DNA of 64,000 nucleotides from Meandrina meandrites (Eukaryota; Cnidaria; Anthozoa; Scleractinia; Meandrinidae): NCBI GenBank assembly GCA_963693305.1, contig OY855904.1, positions 30,823,724 to 30,887,723 of the forward strand, read 5' to 3'. Shown piece by piece: positions 21,661 to 33,734 of this stretch (position 1 is its first letter; each line of letters starts with the position of its first letter). The notes under the pieces were generated by a model. It saw only the letters and a program-made list of their open reading frames with translations, ran no database searches and was not told where the DNA came from. The position numbers and the translations under genes were made by a program.

Positions 21661-22827
21661 ACTACACCTGTTAATGTTTTTTTGGTGATTTGCGAGATTT
21701 TTATTGGGGTGATCAATAAATGTCTGAACATTAGCACTTTCTAAGAAATAATCAGTTTAACACATGAAAAATCATTGCATGCCGTTATGTACTCAACAAG
21801 GCCGTAGCAAGAATGTTTTTTAGCGAGAGGAAAATGAAAAAGAATCAGTTTCTCACGACAAGTAATTAGCTGTCGAAAGCTGCAAAGGCCAGAAATCTAA
21901 CTGAAATTAAGATTGCATAAAAACAAACATACAAACAAACAAAAAACAGAAAGCAAAAAAATCCAACTGAAAAAAAAAAAAAAAAAAAAACCTAGGCTTG
22001 AACGGGATCCAGTTGAAGCCTGCATACATGCTAACTGCAATGATCTACCATGTGTTAAATCTTTCTTCCGCAAATCAGATATATTAAATTTCATATATTA
22101 ACTTAAAGCAGAAATCAGTGTTGTTCTTTTATCTGGCAAAGACTTGTTAAATTGCTATTTCAGTTGCCTGGAAGGATACTGTGCCATGGAGAATTGCCGT
22201 AGCTCGTCGGGATCTGGATTTTCCGACTACTGTTGGATAGCAGCCGACTCGGAGGGGGAACTACATAAGATGTGGTGGAAAAGAGGAGTGCAGAGGAGCG
22301 GCTCGAAGTTGGGGTAACTGCAAGGCGGGGTCTTGTCAATTTGACCGCGCTCCTGATCCGTATAGAAGCCCCGAGAAAACCTGCGCGCGCATGAATGCAA
22401 ACAAGGTTAACCAACTGCAGAGTGAGTGTCGCAGCTACAGTTTCGAAAAATGGACAAGAGATTACAGCATACCTCGTCAACTTTATACAAAGTTCGAGCC
22501 GTGCGTTGGTGAGATCGTTGAAGGGGAAGCAAAGAAAGTGATTAAGTACTGCTTCTGTTACAACTCCTGTGGCAGAACTCAGACTGAAAACGGTGACTGT
22601 GAGGTCCAGGGGTTGGATAGAAGATTAGACTTTGAAGCAAACACCAGGACGACTTACCATGCAGTGTATGTATCGTTATTTATATTTGCATCGATGTTGA
22701 TGTGAAAATAATCCTTCCTTTTCTCGCCCATAACTTCCTGGGCTTGATGATAGATGCTGGATTTTATTTTCCTTTTAGACAATTGTAAGATTCTGTAGGG
22801 ATTCTTACTGCACGAATATTAGTAATA

Positions 22828-23482
22828 AGTCTAATTTCCAGAGGTGAATATAAGAATGGGACATTCTGATTGTTCGAAAAGCTCTGGTTTATGACGCTAT
22901 ATTCACCTCGCTAGGAGGTGAATATAGCATTTGAGGGCTTGGCTACTCAGCCACGCCACCTTTGCCATCCAGGCAAGTAAACATGGCAGCCTTTGCTGAA
23001 TGAAATTTTCGTTCATTCTGAAGAAATCACTCCAAATCCGGAGTATTCAACACTGTTGGAATTTTGAGAATTGTCTACCAAGGCTTTTGGACCGAAAATA
23101 TTTTCAAGAGATGCTTCGCAAGAATAAGAATTGATGGTAAACACGGTGGTTTTGTAGATCGCACGCGGCCATGAGAAACTCAATCAGATCGATTGACCCA
23201 AAATTATTCAGTTTTCCTCAGACCAGAGCTGCTCAACTCATTTCAAGAGGAATTACACAATTGTTCAGAAGTCGCCAAGACTGAAAAGAGGTAAAAGATA
23301 TCTGTCTTTTTCGCAGTGTTTGTTTTGTTCCGTTTTATTGCTGAAACTAAGAAGCAAATTCTAATTTACATCGATGAATTAAACTTGTTTGCACGTATGC
23401 AAACGAGCACATGTGTTTATTGTTTTCATGTTTTAGTTTTTTTATTTTGTAGTTCTTGATATTCACCTCTGAAAATTAGACT
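22828..23482. mobile_element. 655-bp MITE in intron 3 of copy A
   Basis: The left end agtctaatttccagaggtga and the reverse complement of the right end (23459-23482) match over 24 nt with one difference. A second inverted repeat lies inside (tattcacctcgctaggaggtgaata near 22901-22925, written here only as position and core cctcgctaggagg). The interior has no coding potential I can see. Confidence 0.7.
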
Positions 23483-23485
23483 AAA

Positions 23486-23588
23486 ACAATTATTCGCCTC
23501 AGGCTCAGTGAATCTCGGCGAATATTCCCCTCGACTTCGTCTCGGGGAATATTCACCGAGATTCACTTCGCCTTCGGAGAATAATTGT
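23486..23588. repeat. 103-bp palindrome adjoining the MITE
   Basis: acaattattcgcctc at the left pairs with the right end ggagaataattgt. The arms meet at a centre near 23535 (cccctcgacttcgtctcgggg). It may be a separate foldback insertion, since it abuts the right end of the previous element. Confidence 0.65.
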
Positions 23589-24741
23589 TAATTATAACCC
23601 ACCGATAAATTTTCGCGTGCGTTCATTGGACGAAACCCATCACTTAGTACAAAATCGGAACTAAAACAGTGGATAGCGTTTATGGCGCGTGCTGATTGGC
23701 TACTCACACCTTTTCCGTTACATTTGCTATTCATCTCCAAACAACTCGCGCGCGAAAACTGTTACCATTGACAGGAATAAATGAGTTAATAATAACCTTT
23801 TAGGGCTTTTCGTTTATATTATAACACTGTTTTAGTATATACAAAAACGAATATTCACCTCACCTACTCACCCAGCGAAGCGGCTCGGTAGATATTAAAT
23901 ATCTACCACTACCCACCAGGAAATACAAAATTTACCCAGTCCGATTTTTCCTTTTGTGAAGTTTTGAGGACAAACTTTCAGCCACAGGGAATTACCCTCC
24001 AATATGCCAGCAAGCACTCCGTAGGAAAGAGGCTTATTTATTTCATAACCCTAATTTATACAACGCACTTTATCGCTGGTAAAAAGTACAAAATCTACAG
24101 TGATAATCATGGCGTAACTGCAGGTTGAAATAAACAATTCAGGCTGATTGGTTTACGCAATTTTTAACCCCTGATTTTATTTAAAAAGTTGGACCTGAAA
24201 ACTGTTCATTTTTCGGGCATTATCCTCCAATATACCAGCCGCCTGAGGGGTTTATGGCACTAGAGTTGATTGATCAAAACGTATTGAGCAAACGATTTCG
24301 TATCCGTTAGTCCTGTAACTTGATGATGATGATGGTTATGATGATGATGATGCAAGCATTTATTATCATCTACATCTATACACTTGCGTGAAAGTTCCGC
24401 AATTTTGAGACAAACTAATTTTTGCTTTCCCACCTTTTCCGTTTTCCAAAGATGCAAGATTGATTGTGAACCAGTTGACAAGGTATGGTTGTAAGCTTAG
24501 AAGATAAGACGCGATTTCCATGTGATGTGTGTTGTTGGTGGTGGTTTGGGAAAAAGTTGGTTGCGTTTTGCACTTCCTCTACTTTTTTCGTCCAATTCCT
24601 TCCTCTTTGTTAGTGGTTCCCGCCTTTTGAGTCTTGGTTCTCTTGAAAAACGGGCATGCAAAGCACAGTTCAAATTGTGTGTGTCGGGAAACAATAGTTT
24701 GCATGATAAATACCTTATTAGTCATTTAAGTGTGCAGTTAA

Positions 24742-24884
24742 CAGTGGCGAATCCAGGGGAGGGGCCCCACCCTATTTTTCGGAAATAGCGCATTATCATT
24801 GAAGTGCCGGAATTATCTTCGCAAAATTCAACATTCATAGTCAAGCGGTCCCCCTCCTTAGCTGAAGGTCTGGATCCGCCACTG
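24742..24884. mobile_element. 143-bp MITE with GTTAA target duplication
   Basis: The terminal repeats are CAGTGGCGAATCCAG on the left and CTGGATCCGCCACTG on the right, one mismatch apart. GTTAA immediately precedes the left end and immediately follows the right end, consistent with a 5-bp target-site duplication. It lies in intron 3 of copy A. Confidence 0.75.
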
Positions 24885-24986
24885 GTTAAGTGTGTAGTTA
24901 AGGGGAAGGGCAGAGTCGGAGAAAGGTGTAGGATGGAAAGCTCTCCTTTTCTCTCCTCCACCCAATCCGCCATCATAACCCCCTCT

Positions 24987-25010
24987 CCCCCCCCCCCCCC
25001 CCCCCCCCCC
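24987..25010. repeat. poly-C tract, 24 nt
   Basis: An uninterrupted run of C in intron 3 of copy A. A run of G occurs in the paralogous intron of copy D (50815-50828). Such runs are error-prone in sequencing. Confidence 0.9.
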
Positions 25011-26459
25011 ACCACCGCCATAGAGCCTTCACGCAGGCTAACCTAAACACTCATAAACCCTTACAAAAAAAGAGCAACACTATACATACTTACTGTCTAA
25101 CAATTTCTTCGTTGGGTACCCCTGCAATAAAGTACCGTGTATGATAACATTCATCAATGTTCATCACTGTTATTATTGCATCGTGTTCTCTACCCACAGT
25201 ATGTGTTCTTGGCGGCACTAAAGCACAATAAAAACAATCAAGCTAACCTAAAAGTGACCATCACCAAAGGAATGACATCTACCAAGACCACATCTAATGG
25301 TGGAAGTACCAGTATTTCCGTGTCTGGTGAAGTTGGCGCCAACATACTTGAAGTTTTCTCAGTGAAACTTGGCGTCTCAGCAACTACAGGGTTCGACTGG
25401 AGTAGCAGTTCCACTGCCGGCAGTTTTGAACAAAGAAGTTATGAAATAAGTGTACCTGTGGATCCAGGAGACGAAGTTTACGTGTACCAGGTGATTGGCG
25501 AGTGTGAAAACACTGATGGCACCAAGTATGTCGTGGAGACAACGAAATACGAGACCAGAGATAAAAATGGCGAAGTTCTGAACACTTCTGAGGTGCCCTC
25601 TGAGGAATAAATTGGATCTGATTGAAATGCTATAAAGCGACATATATTGTCAGATACATAAAAATGGAATGTTTTTCATGGTTAATAATATTAAAATATC
25701 TCAACAAAAGTACCGGCGTTTTTTCATGGTCTTTTTTGCGCTATTATTATACGTACATTGTAGTCAATATCTTTCTGCTCATTGGCTAAGAGCCTACAGT
25801 TAATTCTTAAACCAAACCTTATAAGTCTTGAATATCGTGTAAAACGCTATATGATAATACACGCAAGTAGACTGCAATTTGTCCATTTCCTCCTCGTTTT
25901 TTTCCCGACTTGCATAATTTTAACTTTTCCGGTCGCGCGCAGAATTTCAGGAGCAAAAATCGCCGACTGCTCGCTGTTTGGCTAGCAAGCGAAATAAAAG
26001 GAAAAGGGGGTGATCTATAAGCGACATACTCTAAATACGACACTATTATTATTATTCCACTCTTGCGCCATTTTACCATATTAGGTCAAAAGAACGCGCA
26101 AAATATGACACGTTATTACACTGTGGAACAGGGCAATAATACAGCGGAGCAACAAAATGGCCAGACTAAACGACTCAAACTTCAGAGGGAAAAGATAGTG
26201 GAATAATAGATTCCTTATTTTGATGGTTAACTGAACATATAATACACGCGGACATTTTGCTCATTGCTCATATTTATGCCCATGCTGAAACAACTGCAAT
26301 AAGCAATCTTTTTAAGAGCTAAGGCTTGGCGCCCTTATGTATTTTTGGAACGCATTTGATTTCCAATAACCTAACGAATGGATTGTGTATCTGTAAACCC
26401 ATGTTCTGCTGCATGAGAAGCTGCACCTATCCAAAAACTGTGACTTTTATACCGTGCAG

Positions 26460-26696
26460 GAGGCAAATCGCATAAAGGTTTATCTGGAGACTGGCAACCC
26501 ATCCACGGTAATGAGAATGGGACCTGGTCGGGAGCCCCGCATAGCTAGATACTTGGATAACAACTCTACTGGGCAACAATGTGTCTGTCGCGAGACTACA
26601 CGCGAGAATGGTCGTTTGATTCTTTGTAGCTGTGTTTATAATCCCCAAAGGTGTTTAAAAGCTATTGAATCCCTGCAGGATTCAATATTTTGGTGA
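26460..26696 (+). other. weak candidate terminal exon, unknown product
   Basis: An open frame follows a possible acceptor (ATACCGTGCAG at 26459) and ends at TGA. The roughly 78-residue product has charged and Cys-bearing stretches (CVCRETTRENGR, LCSCVYNPQRC) that look more protein-like than the surrounding frames. No domain was recognised and no upstream exon was assigned. Confidence 0.25.
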
Positions 26697-26813
26697 TCTG
26701 CGAAAGTTGTAGGAGGTAAGAGTAACCTCAGCTATAAATGCCAATGCACACTTAGCCCGAAACTGACATATTTGATAAAGTGAGCACTCAAGGCTATGTA
26801 TTACCCTAGATAG

Positions 26814-26999
26814 TTATAGTCGTCGGGCTCTCTTAAGATTACAGTGTCGAGGTAGGCGGGTCTTGCTATCACTCTCGGTCTCCACGGTGAAAAGAATGGA
26901 CGGCGTTTGGTTGATAAGATGAAAGAAGACATCGACACTTCCGCGAACCCGGATCGAGAATGTTTCATCTACAAAGCGCTTACAAATCCGTGGTATCAT
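26814..26999 (-). mobile_element. Penelope-like element reverse transcriptase fragment
   Basis: The minus-strand frame contains KRFVDETFSI followed by FFHLINQTPSILFTVETESD. This is the pattern around the RT catalytic motif (usually YVDDTF) in Penelope-like elements, followed by the typical SIQFTxExExDG stretch. The second catalytic Asp is replaced by Glu and the frame stops soon after, so this is a dead fragment. Confidence 0.65.
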
Positions 27000-27789
27000 G
27001 TGGTATGTAGGATTAGGTTGGTATTGCTTTTTCGTCGACTATCTCCATGTAAAGATCAAGGTTTTCAATGGACAAGCAACTTTTTTTGAACGCCAAAAGA
27101 ATTAGTTTGACGTTTAAACCTTTGAGAAAGGTCTCCCAGAGATGAGCGGTCTTGTGAAAAAAGCTTACACTTTTCCTCGAGCTTCGCTCTCGAAAAACTG
27201 TTTTACAATAACTGAGCGAATTCTCGCTCGGTGATTGGCTAATTTTTATTGTCAATAAAAGTACTGACGGATGAAATTTGAAAAGATGACGCAATCAGCG
27301 AACGTTTTGTCAAACTTCCGTCGAACTTTTAAGCACTGATTCATCGCTGCATTCTTGATAAGGGGAGAATCATACCACATACACACACTAGTAGTTTTCA
27401 ATGAGGAAATCATCTAAACTTTATGGGTTAAACCTGAAGAAACGATAGCAGCCTTAGAGCTAAAAGGTGAGGATGTTTATTGAGGCTTCAGCCCTGAAAA
27501 TCGGCGGTGGGCGGGAAATTTGCGCTGTAATAAGAACCTGAACTGCGTTTCAGCGGATAATTTTGTAAACAGTCTTCACTGGATTAAAGGTTAGTTGAGT
27601 AATTCGAATTTTACCTCGTATTTCTGGCCGTATTCTTACTAAACGTTTAGTTTACGAGCCTGTGATTCTCCGTATTACAGCGATGAAATTCAGATTATGC
27701 GGCGGTGCGGTAATCGCATCTTCCATAGTTTGACTCTTACATTTCTTTCCTTCGTTTGAAAATCAGTTTGTTTTTTTGTTATTGTAAAA

Positions 27790-27960
27790 ACAAATTGACG
27801 TCAGCTTTTTATGCGTCTGTCCTCTTATTGATGATAACTTTCGTCATAACATTGTCAAAGTTTGTCGTAGATCCACAACATCTACAACACTTTGACAATG
27901 TTATGACGCAATTTATCATCAGTAACAGGACAGACGCATAAAAAACTGACGTCAATTTGT
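27790..27960. mobile_element. 171-bp palindromic MITE
   Basis: The ends acaaattgacgtcag and ctgacgtcaatttgt are exact reverse complements. The arms stay paired for about 80 nt with scattered mismatches, including gcgtctgtcct and cataacattgtcaaag. The symmetric arms give open frames on both strands, which I do not treat as genes. Confidence 0.8.
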
Positions 27961-28305
27961 TAATTCGCTTCTCGGAACAGATAATGTCCGCGGACACATA
28001 TGCGTGTATATTTTCGCGCCAATGGAGCCTATTGTTTATCTTACTCAGAAATGTCACATGTGTGGTAGATGGACAGGCTTCACTTTGGAGGCATCACCCT
28101 CCCATTCAAACAAATTGTGTCCGATTATTCACCAGCCGAATGATTATTCTTCATTTTCATTTATCTGTCTTTATTTTTTCCTTCTCTTGTTCTGCGATGA
28201 CTTTTGTCAAGAATTCGAAAACTTGAAATCTTGTTATCTTACAAGCTGCTTGAAGATTTACAAGGGTGATATAAAAAACGTCGCTGCCACAAAATAAAAT
28301 AAAAC

Positions 28306-28809
28306 TGTAATTCCAAATTTAGAACTTTCATTGTTTACTTTTCATAACAGCTCCTTACAGTCACACGTTCTGGCTATTGTGATTTTACTGGTGATCATTC
28401 TTCCTTACATTAATTATACACCGGCCTGTGTACGTAGTTTCACCAAGAAATTGTACTAAAACACTTAAATTACTTCATCCAAATTAAGCTTCAAAATCAG
28501 TCTTGAAGTAATTCTTCGACCTCCTGTTAATTTGTCTTTTATAAATTGCCTTTGTTATGAGTAATCCTTTTTTCTTGATGTTGCAATAACCCGAAAATTA
28601 CTTAACCGTGAAAGAAAATTATCACGTAATATGACCCACCCCAAACTCCCCCACCATGGTCAGAAGCGATTATGATTGGTTTTTGGACACGCTGTGTGGT
28701 TTGCATTCGTAATAAGGGGCATAAAATGAACACCAACGTCGACTTTTCACCACAGAAAGAAGAACTCTTGTCAGAGCTTCCCGTGGATAAGTCCATCACA
28801 AAACAGTCG
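28306..28809 (+). promoter_or_regulatory. promoter module and 5' UTR exon of copy B
   Basis: It is collinear with the copy A and 40557 modules. The inverted CCAAT box GATTGGT is at 28674-28680, and ATAAAATG, a TATA-like element, is at 28721. The inferred 5' UTR exon ends at CAGTCG|GTAGGT (28809/28810), and the intron reaches the CCTTTAG at 29527. The order CCAAT, TATA-like, then a short UTR exon supports transcription in this direction. Confidence 0.65.
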
Positions 28810-29557
28810 GTAGGTTCTTACTAAGGTTAGCCGAGTAAGGCGATTTATGTTCGTAAAAGTATATGACGTAAATTTTGAGGCAATATTAATTTCATTTGCA
28901 AAATTTTAGCTAAATCGGTACAAAAGTTGTGATGAAAGCCACTTTTAAATACAACTAGTAGAATAAGAAACATTTAAGAAAAGAAAAAATTAAAGCTATA
29001 GCTTTGGTGGACTAGTGCACAGTTGCTTTGCAATATATCTCCTAAACTCTTCGGTGTTATTAATTTACATTTGGCGGCTAAACTCTTGTTTGCTACAAAA
29101 GCAAATCCAAAAGCAGGACTGATCGATGTAAAAAACGCTTAATTACACAAATCCTTGCGTTTTCATCTGATTGTGTGCTTCCATGTTTTTCCTTATTTAA
29201 TCTCAAAAGAAATTTTATTATTTTCGAATATATTCATATGCCAATTTGATTCCTTCGTGAACAAGAGAAAGGCTCCATGAATGCTTTGGGTCAAGTGCGT
29301 ACTTAACTTCGAAAGATGTTATGCCTCATCATTGTTAACCAAGCCCAGGTTGGCGGGATCATGTGCCATAAATATTCGTTTTTGTTGTAATCCTCAGCCA
29401 TAAGTTTCTTCTTCATTTGTGAAAAGCCAGTTGCTTTACAATAATTAACCTGCTTTAGTAAATGACAACAATTATATAATTTATGACATGCACGTTGTGC
29501 CATATCTTGTATTGTTTGTCCCTTTAGAAAAAAGTCGCGACAAAGAAGGTTTGCACG

Positions 29558-31481
29558 ATGTTTAGAGAAGCGATCATTGGGCAGGCCGTTTTGTTAACAT
29601 TGCAGATGTTTTTGCCCTGCATCGTGCGCGGCTCTCGTTCGTATGGGTAAGAGGCATCTCTTAATCTGTCAAACATGCTGCTACTTTAGAGAAATGTATG
29701 GCGAATAAAGCGATAATATATGTAATTTGCATTGAAATTAACTTTCACGACTTTCCTAGCTTTCACAAAATGAACAAAGGGGGATACATTCAATGGTTTC
29801 AATCAGATACCCCTACAGCCTTGTCCACATGTAAACAAATACAATTGTAACCAATCAGCGTTTAAGTAACTGAACCACCAATCAGAGAAAAGCACGCATT
29901 CAAATGGATTTATCGAGTTGGTCTAGAAGACAGCGCCCGCCTAAAGTTGTTACGTGCCGTTTTGACAACATGGCTTCAGCTTAAGGACCAAAAAGACAGA
30001 AATACTCTGATAATGAGCAGGGAGGTCGTCTTCTTCAAAGAGAATTTTATAACATCAAAATAAATAAATAAATAAATTGCAAATAATGGCGTGATAGAGA
30101 TAGCCAGCATTTCATCGTTGAGATGAGTAAGCAACCCTGATCACTATTTTAAGTCATTTGGCAAGAGAGATTATCAGTAAGAATAGTTATACCCACTATA
30201 CCTGTTAGTGTTTTTGGTCATTTTCCAATTTTCACAAGTAGTAATGTTTTTAAAAATTATCTGCATCGGTGGATTTATTCTAAAAACCATTGTAAACAGC
30301 CGTCTTTTAAGCTGTATTGTGCAATCATTGTGGATATACGGCAACGTTGCGCTGTCGCCGATCTTTTTTCGGCCCCCTCTTTTTGAATTTTCTGGATCCG
30401 ACCCTGATTTGAACATTATCGAGTTACGCTTTTTCTCAACCTGTTGCCGGAGACCGATTTTTCACTCCCCGTCATTTGGATTCGTCATTTTTCTGCTGTG
30501 TAAAGGGAAGAGTTAAAATGTTAAAATTTATTAATGTTCAAGTAACACAATATATGCGAGATACTTTTATTCACGAGCTGCAATCGTTTATTCGATCGTT
30601 TTCAAATGTTTTGTGACCCCTGAAAAAGAAAGTTCACACAAAGCACCTTTCCTAAAGTAAAATCAATGTTAATCCATTTTTAACGGGCACAAACTTATTA
30701 AATTGCTATTCCAGTTGCCTGGAAGGATATTGTGCCATGAAGAATTGCCGAAGTTCCTCAGGATCTGGATTTTCCAACTATTGTTGGATAGCAGCCGACT
30801 CGGCGGGGAACTACATAACATGTGGCGGAAAAGAGGTGTGCAGAGGAGCGGCTCGAAGTTGGGGTAACTGCAAGGCGGGGTCTTGTCAATTTGACCGCGC
30901 TCCTGATCCGCACAAAAGCCCCGAAAAAACCTGCGAGCACATGAATGCGAACAAGGTTAAGCAACTGCAGAGTGAGTGCCGCAGCTACAGTTTCGAAAAA
31001 TGGACAAGAGATTACAGCACACCTCGTCCACTGTATACAAAGTTCGAGCCATGCGTTGGTGAGATCGTTGAAGGAGAAACAAAGAAAGTGATTAAGTTCT
31101 GCCTCTGCTACAACTCCTGTGGCAAAACGCAGACTGAAAACGGCGACTGTGAGGTCAACGGGCTGGACAGAAGATTAGATTTTGAAGCAAGCATGAAAAC
31201 AACTTACCAAGCAATGTATGTATCATTATGAATATTTTCGTCAGCGTCGAAAACGACATCCTCGCTTGCTTTGTATAGTTAATGTAATTGACGATAGATA
31301 CTGGGACGCTAATTCTTTTTAACTCATGAATTCTGCAGGAACGAAGAGAGCGTTGATTATAAGGGATATTCTAAAACACTTTTATCGCAGGGTAATTTAT
31401 TGTGGAAAAAAGTGACCAGAAATTTATTCAGCCACGATCTGGTATCCGTTAGTCCTGTAACTTTATGACCTTAATGATGAC

Positions 31482-31524
<43 letters not shown>

Positions 31525-32634
31525 TTGATGATGATAATGATGTTGATGATGCAAGCATTTATCGTCATCTACACACCTGCATGAAAGTTCCGTAATTTTG
31601 AGTCGAACTAATTTTGCTATTCTATTGCTTCTTCCATTTTCCGAAGATGCAAGATTGATTGTGAGCCAGTTGATAAGGTATGTATGTACGTTTGCTAGAC
31701 AAGGCACGATTTTCATGTTTGTGTGTTTGTTTTGGTGGTTGTGGTGATGGAGGAGGGGTGAGGTAAGGGGTTGTGTAGGGATTTCTGCATTTAACGCTTC
31801 CCCTTCTCCCTTTCATGTTGCGTTTCCGTTCCCTTTCTTACGTTTTGTTTTGATTCTCCTGCTGGGGATGCAAAACAGTCTAAGTGTGCAGTCTAGCGGT
31901 ATACTTTTACTCGCCACTTTACTTTTGTCGCGCCGTAAGAGGGAGGACGTGGATGGGGGGATGGGCGGGGTGAGCGGTAAGGAGAACAGCTCTTCAAGCT
32001 CCCCCTCTCTCAATAAACATTTATAAACTCTACACTACTATATACTATTATCGTACATTTTCTTCGCTGGATGCCCCTGCGAGTAAACACTAGGTTTTTG
32101 TAAATATCCGTTGTTGTTATTGTTGTTGTTGTTGTTGTCATAATTTGTTCCCACGTAAGTATATATGTTTGTATTCATCAATGTTTATTATTACTTTTAT
32201 AACATCATACCTCCTACCCGCAGTATGTGTTCTTGGCTGCACTGAAGCACACAAAAAACAACCAGGCTAGCATAAAAGTGAGCATCACGAAAGGTCTGAC
32301 ATCATCCAAGACCACATCTAGTGGTGGAAGTAGTGGCCTAACCGTGTCAGGTGAAGTTGGCGTCACAATATTTAATATATTTTCAGCGAAAATTGGCGTC
32401 TCAAAAACTACAGGTTACGACTGGAGCAGCAGCTCCACTTCCAGCAATTTTGAGCAGAGGACTTACGAAATAAGTGTACCTGTGAATGAGGGAGACGAAG
32501 TCAGCCTTTACCAGGTCGTTGGGGAATGTGAAAACAGTGATGGTACCAAGTACACCATCAAGACGGCGAGATATGAGACCAGGGGAAAAAATGGTGAAAC
32601 ACTGAGCACGTCTGATCTGCCCTCTGATGAATAA
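29558..32634 (+). CDS. copy B: secreted Cys-rich protein with C-terminal beta region (intact)
   Basis: Exons: 29558-29646, 30715-31219 and 32224-32634 (TAA). Total 1005 nt, 334 residues. Exon 1 codes a basic start, a hydrophobic run and a probable cleavage site near VRG, a classical signal peptide. Exon 2 carries 15 cysteines in a spacing shared by all copies (it opens CLEGYC, then WGNC, FCLCYNSC and NGDC). The last exon adds a sixteenth, so eight disulfides are possible. The last exon is rich in Ser and Thr, with alternating-residue strands ending YEISVPVNEGDEVSLYQVVG. That pattern resembles the beta-hairpin and following strand of aerolysin/ETX-MTX2-type proteins, so a pore-forming or toxin-like role is possible but unproven. 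I do not recognise the Cys-rich part. Donor phases agree between copies. The intact frame and promoter suggest an active gene. Confidence 0.85.
31474..31551. repeat. (GAT)n microsatellite in intron 3 of copy B
   Basis: About 25 near-perfect GAT units. Shorter versions occupy the same place in intron 3 of copies A (about 24323-24352) and D (about 50600-50622), so the seed predates the duplications. Confidence 0.9.
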
Positions 32635-33075
32635 ATTTGGTAAATAGAAATGCCATCAACGCGAGCTGTATGCCATACTGTACAATTTATGGCGTCTAAT
32701 ACATAAAAATTGAATGATTGTCATGGTACCGTTAATAATATTAAAATACCTTTACAAAGCTACCTTTTGTTTTGATGGTATCTTAAGCTATACCGTAGTG
32801 GAAAGCGCTATTCGATTATACACTCAAGTAAGAAAAGAGGGGGCTGATTTGGAAGTGACGGATTTTGAAGACGACAATATTTTTCTACGAAAACGTTCTC
32901 CCGTAGTAGCCATCAACTCGGTGTCGGATGTTTGACTTTAAGACATTAAGGAATTTTCCATCCAGGAACGATAGCGGTTGTTCTTCTTTGCATAGGGATA
33001 ATCTTCCTTTCCAGGTATCGCCTCTGTCGTTTTGATGGCACGTGCGCATTCCAAACTCAACATTTTTCTCTATTG
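32635..33075. other. 3' flank of copy B
   Basis: The sequence after the stop is similar to that after copy D (for example ttaataatattaaaatacct and cgaaaacgt). The open frame at 32714-32935 is broken in the copy D counterpart, so I treat it as untranslated. Confidence 0.5.
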
Positions 33076-33182
33076 AACAATTAGATTATGAGCTGGAGAA
33101 TTCTATGAGGTGATAGTTGATGAGGCCGCAGGCCAAATCAACTATCACCTCATAGAAATCGAGATGGAATAATCTAATTGTT
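33076..33182. repeat. 107-bp palindrome
   Basis: aacaattagattat at the left pairs with ataatctaattgtt at the right. The inner arms share tctatgaggtgatagttgat. The centre is gaggccgcaggcc. Likely a foldback or MITE remnant. Confidence 0.75.
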
Positions 33183-33409
33183 TTAGTAGAGTTCTTACTA
33201 AAATAAACGCAAATAACGGTTTCTATAGGTATCCTACTGATGAACGGTTACAACAACTGGATATTTACAGGAGCTACTATTGTGTTCGTGGTCTGTCCCC
33301 TTAGAATAGCAATCTATTGAACACAAGGAGCGACAACGTTCAGAATTCGATCTGAAGATGTTTGAAGATGTGAGGGGCCTTATCACTGGCTAAGTGCTCA
33401 CGTACGCGT

Positions 33410-33690
33410 GTGGAAAAATGCTTTTATATATTGGATCACGCCTCTACCAGCTTTCAACTCAAGATAAAGGAGGCCATCCATATTCAAAAAGAACTACCTT
33501 GCCTCAATCAGCAATTACAACATGTCAATCTAAAATTATCCTTTAAATTCACACATTTTCACGTTCTGTTGTTACTATTTGTCTTAATTAGCATTTTTGT
33601 CTACTTATTATTCAACTTTATATGCTTTGTAAATCATTCAACTGAAGGTGACAGAAGTTCAGTCGAAACATGTCTTACAAACTTAAAAAA
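33410..33690 (+). mobile_element. Penelope-like element 3' fragment (GIY-YIG-linked C-terminus)
   Basis: The frame encodes LDHASTSFQLKIKEAIHIQK followed by LPCLNQQLQHVNLKLSF. This is the pattern at the C-terminal end of the GIY-YIG endonuclease region of Penelope-like elements, where LKIKEALxIxxxKPxLNxQ is typical. A tract with CTGAAGGTGAC and GTCGAAACATG follows at about 33641-33670 and could be the eroded hammerhead-like region found at PLE ends. The reverse transcriptase is absent, so this is a 3' fragment. Confidence 0.6.
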
Positions 33691-33734
33691 ATTGGTCGTT
33701 TTCCTCAAAATCTTTACGTGTCGCGGGTGTTATC

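Larger units (their letters stand above)
19846..25610 (+). pseudogene. copy A: secreted Cys-rich/beta-region protein gene, frameshifted
   Basis: Three coding exons: 19846-19937 (hydrophobic signal peptide, ends phase 2 at GG|GTAAGA), 22164-22669 (Cys-rich) and 25200-25610 (Ser/Thr-rich beta region, stop TAA). The Cys-rich exon has one extra base in a run of five Gs at 22254-22258; copies B and D have shorter runs. The frame then meets TAA at 22315-22317, although the rest of the exon stays open in the shifted frame. The last exon is intact. Intron 2 (2.2 kb) is swollen by a MITE, a Crypton fragment and a foldback element; intron 3 (2.5 kb) by two further elements. It may be a recent pseudogene, or the extra G may be a sequencing error in a homopolymer. 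Function is unknown; the beta region resembles pore-forming proteins by eye only. Confidence 0.75.
25611..28305. other. spacer between copies A and B
   Basis: No complete gene. It holds the 3' flank of copy A, a weak candidate exon at 26460-26696, a Penelope-like reverse-transcriptase remnant on the minus strand (26814-26999) and a 171-bp palindromic element (27790-27960). The part after about 28069 is the start of the duplicated 5' flank of copy B. Confidence 0.55.

Noticed and set aside
24804..25046. Pro-rich frame in intron 3 of copy A
   Set aside because: Runs through a MITE end and a poly-C tract; composition artefact.
31471..31716. Minus-strand poly-His open frame
   Set aside because: Produced by the (GAT)n microsatellite in intron 3 of copy B.
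32714..32935. 73-codon frame after copy B
   Set aside because: The homologous sequence after copy D is broken by indels, so it is treated as 3' flank.
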